Part shown: positions 15,659 to 25,198 of the stretch, in pieces
Layout of the letters: the number at the start of each line of letters is the position of its first letter
Numbering within the stretch: the stretch's first letter is position 1
NCBI GenBank assembly: GCA_963836405.1
Contig: CAWIJL010000013.1
Coordinates: 209,116-273,115, forward strand
Length of the DNA: 64,000 nt
Reading direction: 5' to 3'
Source: CAWIJJ01 sp963836405
GTDB lineage: Bacteria; Acidobacteriota; Terriglobia; Bryobacterales; Bryobacteraceae
Made by a program: the position numbers and the translations under genes
The notes under the pieces: generated by a model
What the model was told of the DNA's origin: nothing
What the model saw: only the letters and a program-made list of their open reading frames with translations
Databases searched by the model: none

Positions 15659-17446
15659 ATGCTCTCGCGAAGAAACTTTTTGCGCAGTGCGGCGGTAGGC
15701 GCGGCTGCCGCCCGGGACCTGCCCGCGGCTCCGGACCAGACGTCGGGAAGGCTTCGCGAATTCGCGTACCCGCAGGTTAAGCTCACCACCGGGCCCCTGG
15801 CCGCCATGTACCGCCGCATGCACGACCATTTCCTGAAGCTCGACGAGGATCGCCTGCTCAAGGTCTATCGCCAGCGCGCCGGGATGCCGGCCCCCGGGCG
15901 GGACATGGGCGGGTGGTACGATGCCGGCGGCTTCGTTCCGGGACACCTGATCGGCCAGTTCATTTCCGGGCTGTCCCGCATTCACGCCCACACGGGCGAC
16001 GCCGAAGCGGCGGCGAAAGCCCGCCGCCTGGTGGAGGGCTACGGCGCCGCGTTTGAAAAGGACCGCGACCCGTATGCCAGTCCGAAAGCCTCCACCTGGG
16101 CCTGCTACATCCTCGACAAATACGAAATCGGTTTTCTTGACGCCGCCAACCTGGCCGGTATCGAACCGGCGCGCCAGTTGCTGCCCAGGGTGATCGAAGC
16201 CGCCCAGGCCCGCATTCCGGACCACGTCTTCGACCGCGTGGGCGTGCGCCAGCCGCCCTACGACGAGCCGTATATTCTGCCGGAGAATCTCTTCAAAACG
16301 TACGAACTCACCGGGGACAAGCGCTTCCTCGATCTGGCCAGGCGTTACCTCCTGGATGACGGATTCTTCGACCCACTTGCTAACGGCCGGAATGTGCTGC
16401 CCGGCAAACACGGCTACAGCCACATAATCGCGCTGAGCTCGGCCGCGAAGGCATACGCCGTCCTGGGCGACGGCAAATATCTGCGCGCCATCCGGAACGC
16501 GTGGGACATGCTCGACGGACAGCAGTTCGCTTCGGGCGCCTGGGCTCCGGAGGAGATGTTCGTCCAGCCGGGATCCGGCGAACTCGGCGAGAAGCTTACG
16601 TCCACCCGCGATCACTTCGAAACCCCGTGCTGTTTCTACAGCTACGCCAAGCTGGCGCGATACCTGACATGCTTCACGGGCCATGCGCGCTACGGCGACG
16701 GCCTCGAGAAAGCGCTGCTGAACACGATTCTGGGCGCGCTCGACCCGGACGACGATGGCGGCTATTACTACTACGCCGATTACCAGGCGCGCGCCGTGAA
16801 GCGTTACTACCAACCCAAGTGGCCTTGCTGCGCGGGTACCTTGATGCAATCCGTGGCCGACTATCCGCTGAATCTTTACTTCCACGAACCGCGGGGCATT
16901 TACGTGAATCTGTACGCCGGAAGCGAGGTGCGGTGGAGCGCCGGCAACGTCCCGGTGACGGTCGCGCAGAACACCGCCTATCCTGAATCCGAACACGTGC
17001 AGGTGCGGGTGGATCCGGCCGCGCCCGCAGAGTTCGCCGTTCACTTGCGCATTCCCGGCTGGCTGGAGCGCCCGCCGCAGATCCTTCTCAACGGCCGCCC
17101 GGCCGGTGTGCAAGGCGCGGCCGGCACCTTCGCCACCATCACGCGCAAGTGGAGTAAGGGCGACCGCGTCGATCTCATATTCCCGTTTTCGTTTCGCGCA
17201 ATTCCGGTCGACGGGCGGCACCCCGACACCGTCGCAGTCATGCGCGGCCCGGTGATGCTGGTTGCGGTGGACCCGCCGGAGAAGGTGGAAGCGAGCGCGG
17301 CGGCACTCGCCCGCATGGACGCGGTGCCCGGTAAACCGCTCGAGTTCGATTGCCGGTCGCTATCCGGCGCGGTCCGCATGCGGCCCTTCTACCAGGTGCA
17401 GCGGGAGCCGTACACGACATACTTCCGCCGAACGGGGGGCGAATAG
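15659..17446 (+). CDS. GH127-type beta-L-arabinofuranosidase-like glycosidase
   Basis: 595 residues, Tat signal LSRRNFLRSAAVGAAAA, then a GH127/GH146-type (alpha/alpha)6 barrel and beta domains. Motifs include GGWYDAGGFVPGHLIGQFIS, YILPENLFKTYELTGD, the Cys pair in KWPCCAGTLMQS and the first Cys region HFETPCCFYSYAKLARYL. In characterised members a Cys nucleophile is supported by a zinc bound to Glu and three Cys. Here the first pair reads E-T-P-C-C, one residue longer than the usual E-x-C. Expected to remove L-arabinofuranose from plant glycans. GAGG lies 7 bases before the ATG at 15659. The next glycosidase gene starts 8 bp after the stop. Confidence 0.87.
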   Translation: MLSRRNFLRSAAVGAAAARDLPAAPDQTSGRLREFAYPQVKLTTGPLAAMYRRMHDHFLKLDEDRLLKVYRQRAGMPAPGRDMGGWYDAGGFVPGHLIGQFISGLSRIHAHTGDAEAAAKARRLVEGYGAAFEKDRDPYASPKASTWACYILDKYEIGFLDAANLAGIEPARQLLPRVIEAAQARIPDHVFDRVGVRQPPYDEPYILPENLFKTYELTGDKRFLDLARRYLLDDGFFDPLANGRNVLPGKHGYSHIIALSSAAKAYAVLGDGKYLRAIRNAWDMLDGQQFASGAWAPEEMFVQPGSGELGEKLTSTRDHFETPCCFYSYAKLARYLTCFTGHARYGDGLEKALLNTILGALDPDDDGGYYYYADYQARAVKRYYQPKWPCCAGTLMQSVADYPLNLYFHEPRGIYVNLYAGSEVRWSAGNVPVTVAQNTAYPESEHVQVRVDPAAPAEFAVHLRIPGWLERPPQILLNGRPAGVQGAAGTFATITRKWSKGDRVDLIFPFSFRAIPVDGRHPDTVAVMRGPVMLVAVDPPEKVEASAAALARMDAVPGKPLEFDCRSLSGAVRMRPFYQVQREPYTTYFRRTGGE

Positions 17447-17454
17447 TTCCGGCC

Positions 17455-18981
17455 ATGCCAATGCGGCCATCGAGAAGAACTGCCCTGAAGGCGCTGGCCG
17501 CCGCTGTTGCGCCGCTGCGGTCCGGCCGGTCCGCCGTCGCGCCCGTGTTCGAGTCCACTTGGGAGTCGCTCAAACAATATCGTTGTCCGGAGTGGTTCCG
17601 CAACGCGAAGTTCGGCATCTGGTCCCATTGGGGTCCGCAGGGTGCTCCCATGGAGGGTGACTGGTACGCCCGCAACATGTACGTGCAGGGCACCCGCCAG
17701 TACGATTACCACGTGAAGACGTACGGCCATCCTTCGCAATTCGGCTTCAAGGACATCATCCCGCTGTGGACGGCGAAGAACTGGGAACCCGAAGTGCTGA
17801 TGCGCAAGTTCCAGCGCGCCGGTGCACGCTACTTTGTCTCGCTCGGCGTGCACTGCGACAACTTCGACTGCTGGAACTCGAGAAACCATCGTTGGAATGC
17901 CGTGAATTACGGGCCCCGGCGGGACGTGGTGGGCATCTGGAACAAGACGGCCCGCGAACACGGCCTGCGCTTCGGAGTGAGCGAACACCTGGCCTGGAGT
18001 TACGACTGGTTTAATGTCAACAAGGGCGCCGACAAGACCGGACCGTACGCCGGCGTGCCTTACGACGGCAATAACCCCGAGTGGCAGGATCTCTACTGGG
18101 AGCCGCATCCGGAAACCGCCGCCAACTTTCCCGTGAATCCGTCCCGCCATTTTGAGTGGTCGTGGTTCGCGCGCATCGGCGACCTCATCCACCAGCACAA
18201 GCCCGACCTGGTCTACACCGACGGCGGTCTTTTTGGGCAATTGGGCCGGGACATGGTGGCGCACTATTACAACGCCAACATGTCCTGGAACGGCGGAGAG
18301 CTACAGGGTGTTTACACGCTGAAGGAGGCCGGCCCCGACGGCAAGACCGGCGAGTATCGGCCCGGCGTGGGGACGCGCGATATGGAGCGCGCGATTCCCG
18401 ACGACATCCTGGCCGAACCTTTCCATATGGACACGTGCCTCGGGCAATGGCAGTACTATCGCGATTTCCGCTACCGGTCCGCCAAGGAACTGGTGCACAC
18501 GCTGGTGGACGTGGTGAGCAAGAACGGAACCATGCTGCTGAGCGTGCCGCAGATGCCGGACGGCACACTCGACAGCGAAGAAGAGAGCATCCTGTCCGAC
18601 ATCGCGCTTTGGATGAGGATCAACAGCGACGCCATCTACGATACGCGGCCGTGGAAGAAGTTCGGCGACGGCCCTTCCGTGGCTGCGCGCCACCACATCG
18701 CAAATCCGCGCGGTCCCGGCAATCCGCTTTCGCCCGGGGACATTCGCTATACCAGCAAGGGCCGCAATCTGTACGTCTTCTGCATGGGCCCGCAGGAGAA
18801 CGACCTGAATATTAGATCTCTCGGCGCCACGGCGGCCCTGTTCGCCGAGAAGATCCGGAACGTCCGCCTGCTCGGATCCGACGAGAAACTCGCCTGGTCG
18901 CAGGAAGCGGGCGCGCTGACGATCAAGCGGCCCGCGTTCCAGCCCCATCCGTTCGCGATCGTGTTCGAAGTTGCGACGTAG
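17455..18981 (+). CDS. GH29 alpha-L-fucosidase, Tat-exported
   Basis: 508 residues. The N-terminus MPMRPSRRTALKALAAAV is a Tat signal. The GH29 catalytic barrel follows: WFRNAKFGIWSHWGPQGAP, YFVSLGVHCDNFDCWNS, LRFGVSEHLAWSYDW, and the nucleophile Asp in DLVYTDGGLFG. The C-terminal part carries KNGTMLLSVPQMPDGTLD, also typical. Expected to release L-fucose. It starts 8 bp after the GH127 stop, so the two form one operon aimed at arabinose- and fucose-decorated glycans. The start is the ATG at 17455; the frame is open upstream but inside the GH127 gene. Confidence 0.9.
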   Translation: MPMRPSRRTALKALAAAVAPLRSGRSAVAPVFESTWESLKQYRCPEWFRNAKFGIWSHWGPQGAPMEGDWYARNMYVQGTRQYDYHVKTYGHPSQFGFKDIIPLWTAKNWEPEVLMRKFQRAGARYFVSLGVHCDNFDCWNSRNHRWNAVNYGPRRDVVGIWNKTAREHGLRFGVSEHLAWSYDWFNVNKGADKTGPYAGVPYDGNNPEWQDLYWEPHPETAANFPVNPSRHFEWSWFARIGDLIHQHKPDLVYTDGGLFGQLGRDMVAHYYNANMSWNGGELQGVYTLKEAGPDGKTGEYRPGVGTRDMERAIPDDILAEPFHMDTCLGQWQYYRDFRYRSAKELVHTLVDVVSKNGTMLLSVPQMPDGTLDSEEESILSDIALWMRINSDAIYDTRPWKKFGDGPSVAARHHIANPRGPGNPLSPGDIRYTSKGRNLYVFCMGPQENDLNIRSLGATAALFAEKIRNVRLLGSDEKLAWSQEAGALTIKRPAFQPHPFAIVFEVAT

Positions 18982-18989
18982 CGGTTAGT

Positions 18990-20183
18990 CTACGCCAGTG
19001 CCTTGCGGCAATAATCCAGGCACTTGATGACTTCCTTCACCGCATCCGAGCCCTCGGGAATGGCGTACTCCTGCTCGATCGAGGCCGGCATCGTCCACTT
19101 GTTCTTCTGCACTGTCTGGAGGATTTCCTTGATCGGCGTCTCCCCGGTGCCCCACGGCAGGTTCAGCTCGCAGTGCTTGGGCGAGGTCCGATCCTTAATG
19201 TGAAAACTCGCGATCTTATCGTGGAACTTGTTCAGGAATTCGAGCGCCAGTTCACCGCCTTGAGCCGCCGTGAAGTGGCCCAGGTCGACGTTCGACTTGT
19301 TGCCTGGCGAAGCCGCGAAGCATGTGTCGAAGGCATTCATGCTGCCCTGTCCGTGCGAGTGGTAGGCGACGAACATGTTGTACTTCATGGCCCAGTCGCC
19401 CAGCTTCTTCATCGCCGGCCCGGCGTCCTCGTTAGTCATCAGTTCCGTCGTTACATGGGAGGCGCCCAGCGCTTTGGCTACCTTAAACGTGTAATCGAGG
19501 TCCTCGTCCGTGCCCTGGCGCAGATCCTTGACCGCGTAGATGGTCACCCCCGCATCGTTGTACATTTTGCGCAAATCCGTGAAGATGCTCATCGGCAGTG
19601 CCAGGCGCCACTTGCGCTCGGCTTCCGCCGCGGCTTTTTGTTCCGGCGTCTGCTCGCCGCGTCCGCGGCCGCCGCCGCCCGCCCCAGCGCCCGCTCCCCG
19701 TGCTGCCGCCGCCGCCGGAGCGCCAGGACTCCCGCCGCGGCCCGCGGGGCACGTCTTCCCGTTCCACTGTCCTGCCGGCTGGTTGTTGCCATAGCCAGTC
19801 TGCATTCCCGCAACCGGAGGATATGTGGGCGCCGGACCGCGGCCGCCGCCCGCAAAGCCGCCGCGGCCCCCACGTCCGCCCTGGCTTGCCGCTGCCGCCG
19901 CTGCCGCCGCCGGACTCGAGTCCCACTTGCCCTGTTTGCGAATGTAGTCGTTCAGCGGCCCGCCCATCAGTTCAATAGCGCTGATGCCGGAATCGACGAC
20001 GTACTTCAACGTCGCTTCGGCGCTTTGATCCGGCATGCTGCGAAAGCTATAAGTGATCGTGCCGACCTGAACTCCCTTGATCTTGGAATTCGGCTTCGCG
20101 GCCCCCATTACCCTTGACGCGAATCCCGAAGCGAATCCCGTCGCCAGCGCCATTCTTCCGGCATCTCGTCTCGTATAGAGCAT
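18990..20183 (-). CDS. Sugar phosphate isomerase/epimerase-like TIM barrel with RGG-rich insert
   Basis: 397 residues, Tat signal (YTRRDAGRMALATGFASG) and xylose-isomerase-like TIM barrel. Metal-binding positions are visible in SHVTTELMT, FVAYHSHGQGS, SNVDLGHFT, SFHIKDR and PASIEQEYA. Residues about 95-185 are a low-complexity insert made of Ala runs and GGRGGRGG/GAGAGGGGRGRG tracts that interrupts the barrel between its second and third strands. Exported members of this family are common in acidobacteria and planctomycetes and act on sugars or inositol-like compounds. The ATG at 20183 has AGGAGGG upstream; a GTG six codons earlier is less likely. It converges on the GH29 gene, with 8 bp between stops. 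Confidence 0.85.
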   Translation of the reverse strand: MLYTRRDAGRMALATGFASGFASRVMGAAKPNSKIKGVQVGTITYSFRSMPDQSAEATLKYVVDSGISAIELMGGPLNDYIRKQGKWDSSPAAAAAAAASQGGRGGRGGFAGGGRGPAPTYPPVAGMQTGYGNNQPAGQWNGKTCPAGRGGSPGAPAAAAARGAGAGAGGGGRGRGEQTPEQKAAAEAERKWRLALPMSIFTDLRKMYNDAGVTIYAVKDLRQGTDEDLDYTFKVAKALGASHVTTELMTNEDAGPAMKKLGDWAMKYNMFVAYHSHGQGSMNAFDTCFAASPGNKSNVDLGHFTAAQGGELALEFLNKFHDKIASFHIKDRTSPKHCELNLPWGTGETPIKEILQTVQKNKWTMPASIEQEYAIPEGSDAVKEVIKCLDYCRKALA

Positions 20184-20331
20184 GCACCCTCCTAAAGCCA
20201 CACCCGCGTGGATGGCAGGGAGTGGACCTGCTGGGTGGCTTCCTTGTTATTGGTGAATTCCATTCTATCGCTATCCTTGAGCAGTTTGCCTTCGTAGTGC
20301 GATGGATGCCGAAACCGTTCCGCCGCTCCCC

Positions 20332-23300
20332 TCAGAACACGAACTTCAACGCGAGCTGCATCTGCCGCATGTTGGTCTTCGTCCCTGTGATCGTGCCGAA
20401 CGCATTGCTGTTGTTGACATTCGTATTGGGGTTAGCCCAATTCGGATGGTTCAAAGCATTAAAAGCTTCCCAGCGGAATTGCAGGTAATGCCGTTCGCTG
20501 AACATGAAGTTCTTGAGCAGCGAGGCATCGAAACTGAACAGCCCCGGCCCTATCAGCGTGTTGCGCCCGACATTGCCGAAGGTTCCTTCCGGTTGCACCT
20601 GGAAGGCCGCCAGGTTGTAATAGGCGGCGGTGGTGGGATCGGACAAATAGGGGCTGACCCCGGTCGCATTCGGCCTGTCGAAACCGCCGCCCGTCTTGGA
20701 CTGATCGCGCCCGCCGATCGTCACCGTGATCGGAAAGCCCGTCTGCGCCGTGACGATCCCGCCCACCTGCCATCCTCCGGCGATACCGTCCAGCAGGGCG
20801 CTGCCGGTCGAGAAAGCGCGACCCCTCCCAAAGGGAATGTCGTACAGCACCGAACTCACGAAACGGTGGGCCGTGTGGAAGCTCGACAGGCCGTACTCGC
20901 AGTTGCGGCAGTAGCTGTTCTGCGGGAAGAGCGTGTCGCCGTCGTGGGTGCGGATCGCGCTGCCGGTGTCGGTGGCTCGCGACCACGTGTAGCCGAACAG
21001 GTACGTCAGTCCCGCGCTGTAACGCTTGGTGAGTTTCGCGGAAAATGCGTTGTACTTGCCGTAGCCGCCGTTATCCACCAGTTGAATGCGCCCGAACTCC
21101 GGGAAAGGAGAGCGTTGCGCGATCGGCACGCTCTGCGGTCCGGGCAGCGCCTCGTTGACCGCGATCAGTTGCTCCAGGTGGCGAAGCTGGCTGCCCTCGT
21201 ATCCGAGTTCCAGAATCTGGCGGGCCGGCAATTCGTACTGCACGTTGAACAGGTACATGTAAGTAGTCGGCGTGCGCCGGTTGTACTCGTTGGCGAACGA
21301 GTACGGCGTCGGCACGACGGCTTTTGCGCCGGCCAGGCCCGCGAAGGAATTGCCGATCGTGTAGAGCGTGTTCCCGATGGATTCGAAACGCGTGCGGCCT
21401 GCCAGGTTGCGCGCCATGTCGAAGCGCGGGTTCCCCGTATCCTGCGAATAAAAGATTCCGGAACCGGCGCGCAGCACCAGTTTCGGACTCACGTTCCACG
21501 TGATCCCCAGCCGCGGCGCGAAATTGGTGTAATCGGTGCGGACCAGGCGCTCGCCCAATGACCCGTCGCGCGCCAGCTTGATATTTGGCCACACCAGGTT
21601 GACGCCCTCGAGCGGTTCGCCCGTCCCCTGCCGCAGGAAGTAAGGATGCAGGTTGGGGTCCGCCACCGGTCCGGAGCGGATGTTCGCCGGAATCGCCACC
21701 GTGAACAGCTTGCCGGTCGTATCCTTCCAGGGAGGCGTGAGCTCGTAGCGCAGCCCGATGTTCACGGTCACCTTGGAGGCCATCTTCCAGACATCGTCCA
21801 CATACCAGGCATAGCTCCAGTTGCGGAACGCGGCCTGGGCGATGGCGACGGCCGCCTCGGCCCGTTTCGTCTGCCCCAGCAGGAAGTCCGCGAACGCGTC
21901 TCCCCCGCTGGCCGCCAGCGCGCCGGAAGCGTTCTTCACGGTGGTGGCGGTGGCGTTGATGTCGAACAGGAAGGAGCCGCGCGCAAACTGGTTGCCCACC
22001 TGGTTGAACTCGTCGCGCCGCACCTCTCCACCGAACCGGATCGAGTGGGCGCCGCCCATCCAACTGAAGTTATCGACGAATTGCATCGAGTGGTTGTCGT
22101 TGGCGTACGGCCCTTCGGAGTCGTCTCCGAAGCCGCTGTAATTGGTGATTGCCACCGAAGGGATGCCCCACGTTACCGGTTCGCCGCCCTTCAGGCCCGG
22201 AATCCCCAGCTCGGTGACTACGTCGCGCTTGAAAGCCAGCTCGCGTCCGGCCGAGTTGAAGAAGCTGGTGTAACCGAAGCGCGCCTCGTTCACCGTGGAC
22301 GGCGAGAAGATGCGGACGTTCGAGCCCATGTACTGCTCCACGTTGGTCAGCACCTGGAATCCGTTCAGGTAGAGCGCCTCGTTGAGCTGGTTCTCGTCGC
22401 CCCAACTATACCGGCCGAACCATTGCGACCGCGAGGACTCGGCAAAGTCCATCCGCAGAATGAACTGGTCCTTGTTCACAGGCCTTCCCTGCGAGATCTG
22501 GTGGTTGTTGCGCAAGGTGGAATTGGGAAGGTTCGGCGCCGGGTAGAACTCCAGCAGCTTCTTGGCAAACGGGTCTATTGCCCCGGACGGAATCATATTG
22601 CCGGCGAACGGCTCGGCTGTCACCGTGCCGTCGGGGTTCACCACGCGGGTCGCAGGATTGTAAATGACGGTGCCGCGCGCAAGGAGTTCGCTGAAGTCTC
22701 CGGTCCGCATGGCCGCGCTCGGCAGATTGTAGATGCCCTGCACCTGCCGCCGCTGCCGGAATGCCTCGTAATTGGACATGAAGAACAGCCGGTCTCTGCC
22801 GTTGAATAGCTTCGGGATCCATACCGGCCCGCCCAGCGTAAACCCGTACTGGTTCCACTTGAACGGATCCTTGACCACCGGCTTCGAAGTGAATGCGTAG
22901 TTGCTGGCATCGAGCTTGTCGTTGCGCAGAAACTCGAACGCGGTTCCATGGAACGCGTTGGTCCCGGGTTTGGTCGAAACGTTGATCTGCGTGGCCTGCC
23001 TGCCGAACTCCGCCGGATACACGCCGGTCTGGACTTTGAATTCCTGCAGCGCGTCGATCGAGGGTTGAATGATGTACGTGTTGAAATTGGGGTCGGTGTT
23101 GTTCACTCCGTCCAGCGAAAACTGGTTGAAGTAACTGCGCTGCCCGCTGACCGAAATGTTCTGCGAAGCGCGGTCGCCGCCCTGCCGCGATCCGGCCTGT
23201 CCCGCGCTGCCGAAACCGTACGAAACGTTGGGCGAAAGCGACACGAGCTGCAGATAGTTACGCCCGTTCAGCGGCAGCTCGACGATCCGCTTGTTTTCGA

Positions 23301-23700
23301 TCACCGTGCCCACCGTGGCGTTCTCCGTCGATAGCAACTGCGCGTTGGCCGAAACTTCCACTGCTTCGCTCACCTGCCCGACCACCAGTTCGAAATCCAG
23401 GCGGGCATTCTGCTGGACCTGCAATTCAACGCTTTTGGCGGAAGCCACCTTGAATCCCGGCTTCGCTACCCGGATGTCGTAGGTGCCGGGTGGCATCGAA
23501 GGAAACGAGTACAGGCCCGCGTCGTTGGTGATGGTTTTTCGCGCGACGTTCGTCGCCGAGTTGATAACTGTAACTTCGGCGGCCGGAACAACCGCGCTTT
23601 GAGCGTCCCGGATTTCACCGGCGATACTGCCGAAGGTCTGGCCGTACGCGGCCGCGGCAACCCACAGCATACACGTTCCCACGAACAGCTTAGTTCGCAT
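20332..23700 (-). CDS. TonB-dependent receptor-like outer-membrane protein 1
   Basis: 1122 residues. A signal peptide (MRTKLFVGTCMLWVAAAAYG) is followed at about 24-110 by a carboxypeptidase-regulatory-like domain (GSIAGEIRDAQSAVVPAAEV), then a plug (RIVELPLNGRNYLQLVSLSP, SGQRSYFNQFSLDGVNN) and a long beta-barrel ending in ...LALKFVF, with a C-terminal Phe typical of outer-membrane barrels. This is the Oar-like acidobacterial receptor type, thought to import large substrates such as glycan fragments. GAGGGGG lies 5 bases before the ATG. It precedes the sugar isomerase on the same strand by 148 bp. Confidence 0.9.
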   Translation of the reverse strand: MRTKLFVGTCMLWVAAAAYGQTFGSIAGEIRDAQSAVVPAAEVTVINSATNVARKTITNDAGLYSFPSMPPGTYDIRVAKPGFKVASAKSVELQVQQNARLDFELVVGQVSEAVEVSANAQLLSTENATVGTVIENKRIVELPLNGRNYLQLVSLSPNVSYGFGSAGQAGSRQGGDRASQNISVSGQRSYFNQFSLDGVNNTDPNFNTYIIQPSIDALQEFKVQTGVYPAEFGRQATQINVSTKPGTNAFHGTAFEFLRNDKLDASNYAFTSKPVVKDPFKWNQYGFTLGGPVWIPKLFNGRDRLFFMSNYEAFRQRRQVQGIYNLPSAAMRTGDFSELLARGTVIYNPATRVVNPDGTVTAEPFAGNMIPSGAIDPFAKKLLEFYPAPNLPNSTLRNNHQISQGRPVNKDQFILRMDFAESSRSQWFGRYSWGDENQLNEALYLNGFQVLTNVEQYMGSNVRIFSPSTVNEARFGYTSFFNSAGRELAFKRDVVTELGIPGLKGGEPVTWGIPSVAITNYSGFGDDSEGPYANDNHSMQFVDNFSWMGGAHSIRFGGEVRRDEFNQVGNQFARGSFLFDINATATTVKNASGALAASGGDAFADFLLGQTKRAEAAVAIAQAAFRNWSYAWYVDDVWKMASKVTVNIGLRYELTPPWKDTTGKLFTVAIPANIRSGPVADPNLHPYFLRQGTGEPLEGVNLVWPNIKLARDGSLGERLVRTDYTNFAPRLGITWNVSPKLVLRAGSGIFYSQDTGNPRFDMARNLAGRTRFESIGNTLYTIGNSFAGLAGAKAVVPTPYSFANEYNRRTPTTYMYLFNVQYELPARQILELGYEGSQLRHLEQLIAVNEALPGPQSVPIAQRSPFPEFGRIQLVDNGGYGKYNAFSAKLTKRYSAGLTYLFGYTWSRATDTGSAIRTHDGDTLFPQNSYCRNCEYGLSSFHTAHRFVSSVLYDIPFGRGRAFSTGSALLDGIAGGWQVGGIVTAQTGFPITVTIGGRDQSKTGGGFDRPNATGVSPYLSDPTTAAYYNLAAFQVQPEGTFGNVGRNTLIGPGLFSFDASLLKNFMFSERHYLQFRWEAFNALNHPNWANPNTNVNNSNAFGTITGTKTNMRQMQLALKFVF

Positions 23701-23949
23701 TTCATCCCCCTCGAGTGAAAATCCCCTAATCGCACATCGGCCCTGCGCCCGTGGAGTGCCGGCCGAGAACGAGTGTGCGCTACTCTATCAAATCGCTCGC
23801 GGCTCTGGCAAGACTGGCGTCATCGCCTGCTTGGGCTTCGCCGCACAATTCCGAGTATTTGGCAGGCGATGTGCTCACCAACTTTCTTACCGCATCGCGC
23901 ATCAGAAGCAAGGAGGCATGGATGTGCCGGCAAGAAAGCCCGCGGAAAT

Positions 23950-24105
23950 CTGCAGGCCGGCGATATTGCGCTCATGCACACCGAATGGACCGTTCCGGTG
24001 CTGCAGCAAACTTCGCAATATGCTATCGAAGTTGCACGCCGTCAGCCGGACGGCAGTTGGTGTTGGCTCATTGGAGACCCGTTCACGGTTGGGAAGTATC
24101 GATAA
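23950..24105 (+). pseudogene. Remnant of an NTF2/SnoaL-like protein
   Basis: In frame 1, from about 23950 to a TAA at 24103-24105, the translation reads GDIALMHTEWTVPVLQQTSQ and then EVARRQPDGSWCWLIGDPF, which is the usual C-terminal half of SnoaL-like/DUF4440-type small proteins. No matching N-terminal half is found upstream in any frame, so only a fragment is left. It lies just before the ECF sigma gene. The remaining sequence between 23701 and 24136 contains nothing I recognise beyond the receptor's upstream region. Confidence 0.5.
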
Positions 24106-24136
24106 ACGTGGCCGCGGAGGACGGAAGAATCAATTC

Positions 24137-25117
24137 ATGGTAGAGAACATCGATCGGCTCGAAATGCATCGGACCGTGCTGATGGGGCATTGCTACCGGA
24201 TGCTCGGCTCCGCGGTGGATGCCGAAGATGCCACGCAGGAAGCCATGATTCGTGCGTGGAAAAGCATCGATCGCTTCGACGGCAGGGCCTCCCTGAAGAC
24301 GTGGCTCTATCGCATCGCCACCAATGTGTGCCTGGACGAGCTGTCCAGCCGCGGGCGGCGTGCCCGGCCCTTCGAGGAAGGGGACCCGTCGTCGGGGACT
24401 CCCTCGGTCGAAGCGTTGGTTGAGCGGCCGCGGTCGCATTGGTTGGAGCCGGTGGCGGATGCTCGCGTGATCCCCGCGGACGCCGGCCCCGCCGAACAAC
24501 TGATCCTGCGCCAGACCATCCACCTCGCGTTTGTCGCGGCGCTCCAGCACCTTGCACCGAGGCAGCGGGCGGCTCTGCTGTTGACCGAAGTGCTCGGGCT
24601 GTCCGCCGCGGAGGTGGCCGAGACACTATCCACCTCAATCGCGGCGGTCAATAGCGCCCTCCAACGTGCCCGCGCTACCCTTGCGCAGCGCCGTGAGAAT
24701 GCACCCGCGGACCTGTCCCCGGCTCAGCAGGATCTCCTCGACCGCTACCTGAAAGCGTTCGAGGCCTATGACACCGATGAGCTCGTCTCGTTATTACGCG
24801 AAGACGCCGTGCTGAACATGCCGCCATTCACGCTGTGGATTCAGGGGCAGCGCGAGATTCATGCCTGGCTCAATGGACTGGGCAGTGGCTGCCGCGGCTC
24901 CCGCCTGATCGCGACTGCGGCCTGTGGGTCTCCGGCGTTCGCCCAGTACCGCGCCAACCCAGAAGGCGGCCACAAGGCATGGGCGCTGATCGTCCTCGAA
25001 TTGGACGGAGATCGGATCGGAACCCTGACCTCGTTTCTCGACGTCGAAGCGATCTTCCCTCGATTCCATCTGCCGCTTACGCTTCCCGCGGCAACTGGCT
25101 CTGTTTCAACCCCTTAG
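24137..25117 (+). CDS. ECF sigma factor with C-terminal SnoaL-like domain
   Basis: 326 residues. Sigma region 2 is at about 8-75 (HCYRMLGSAVDAEDATQEAM, DGRASLKTWLYRIATNVCLD), region 4 at about 130-190 (LAPRQRAALLLTEVLGLSAA, EVAETLSTSIAAVNSALQRA), and a SnoaL/NTF2-like domain occupies about 205-320 (LLDRYLKAFEAYDTDELVSL, GCRGSRLIATAACGSPAF). This layout matches the family in which the SnoaL tail tunes sigma activity and no classical anti-sigma factor is used. The ATG at 24137 has a GGAGG only about 16 bases upstream, so the exact start is slightly uncertain. The DoxX gene follows 81 bp later and may be a target. Confidence 0.9.
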   Translation: MVENIDRLEMHRTVLMGHCYRMLGSAVDAEDATQEAMIRAWKSIDRFDGRASLKTWLYRIATNVCLDELSSRGRRARPFEEGDPSSGTPSVEALVERPRSHWLEPVADARVIPADAGPAEQLILRQTIHLAFVAALQHLAPRQRAALLLTEVLGLSAAEVAETLSTSIAAVNSALQRARATLAQRRENAPADLSPAQQDLLDRYLKAFEAYDTDELVSLLREDAVLNMPPFTLWIQGQREIHAWLNGLGSGCRGSRLIATAACGSPAFAQYRANPEGGHKAWALIVLELDGDRIGTLTSFLDVEAIFPRFHLPLTLPAATGSVSTP

Positions 25118-25198
25118 AGCAGCCGATAGTTTTTTCGCTTGTCACCGATGAGTTCGTGCGGCTGCCCCGGTCTACACACTCGAAAGGAAACAATCGAA

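Noticed and set aside
15503..17221. A 572-codon minus-strand frame
   Set aside because: Antisense to the GH127 gene, without recognisable motifs.
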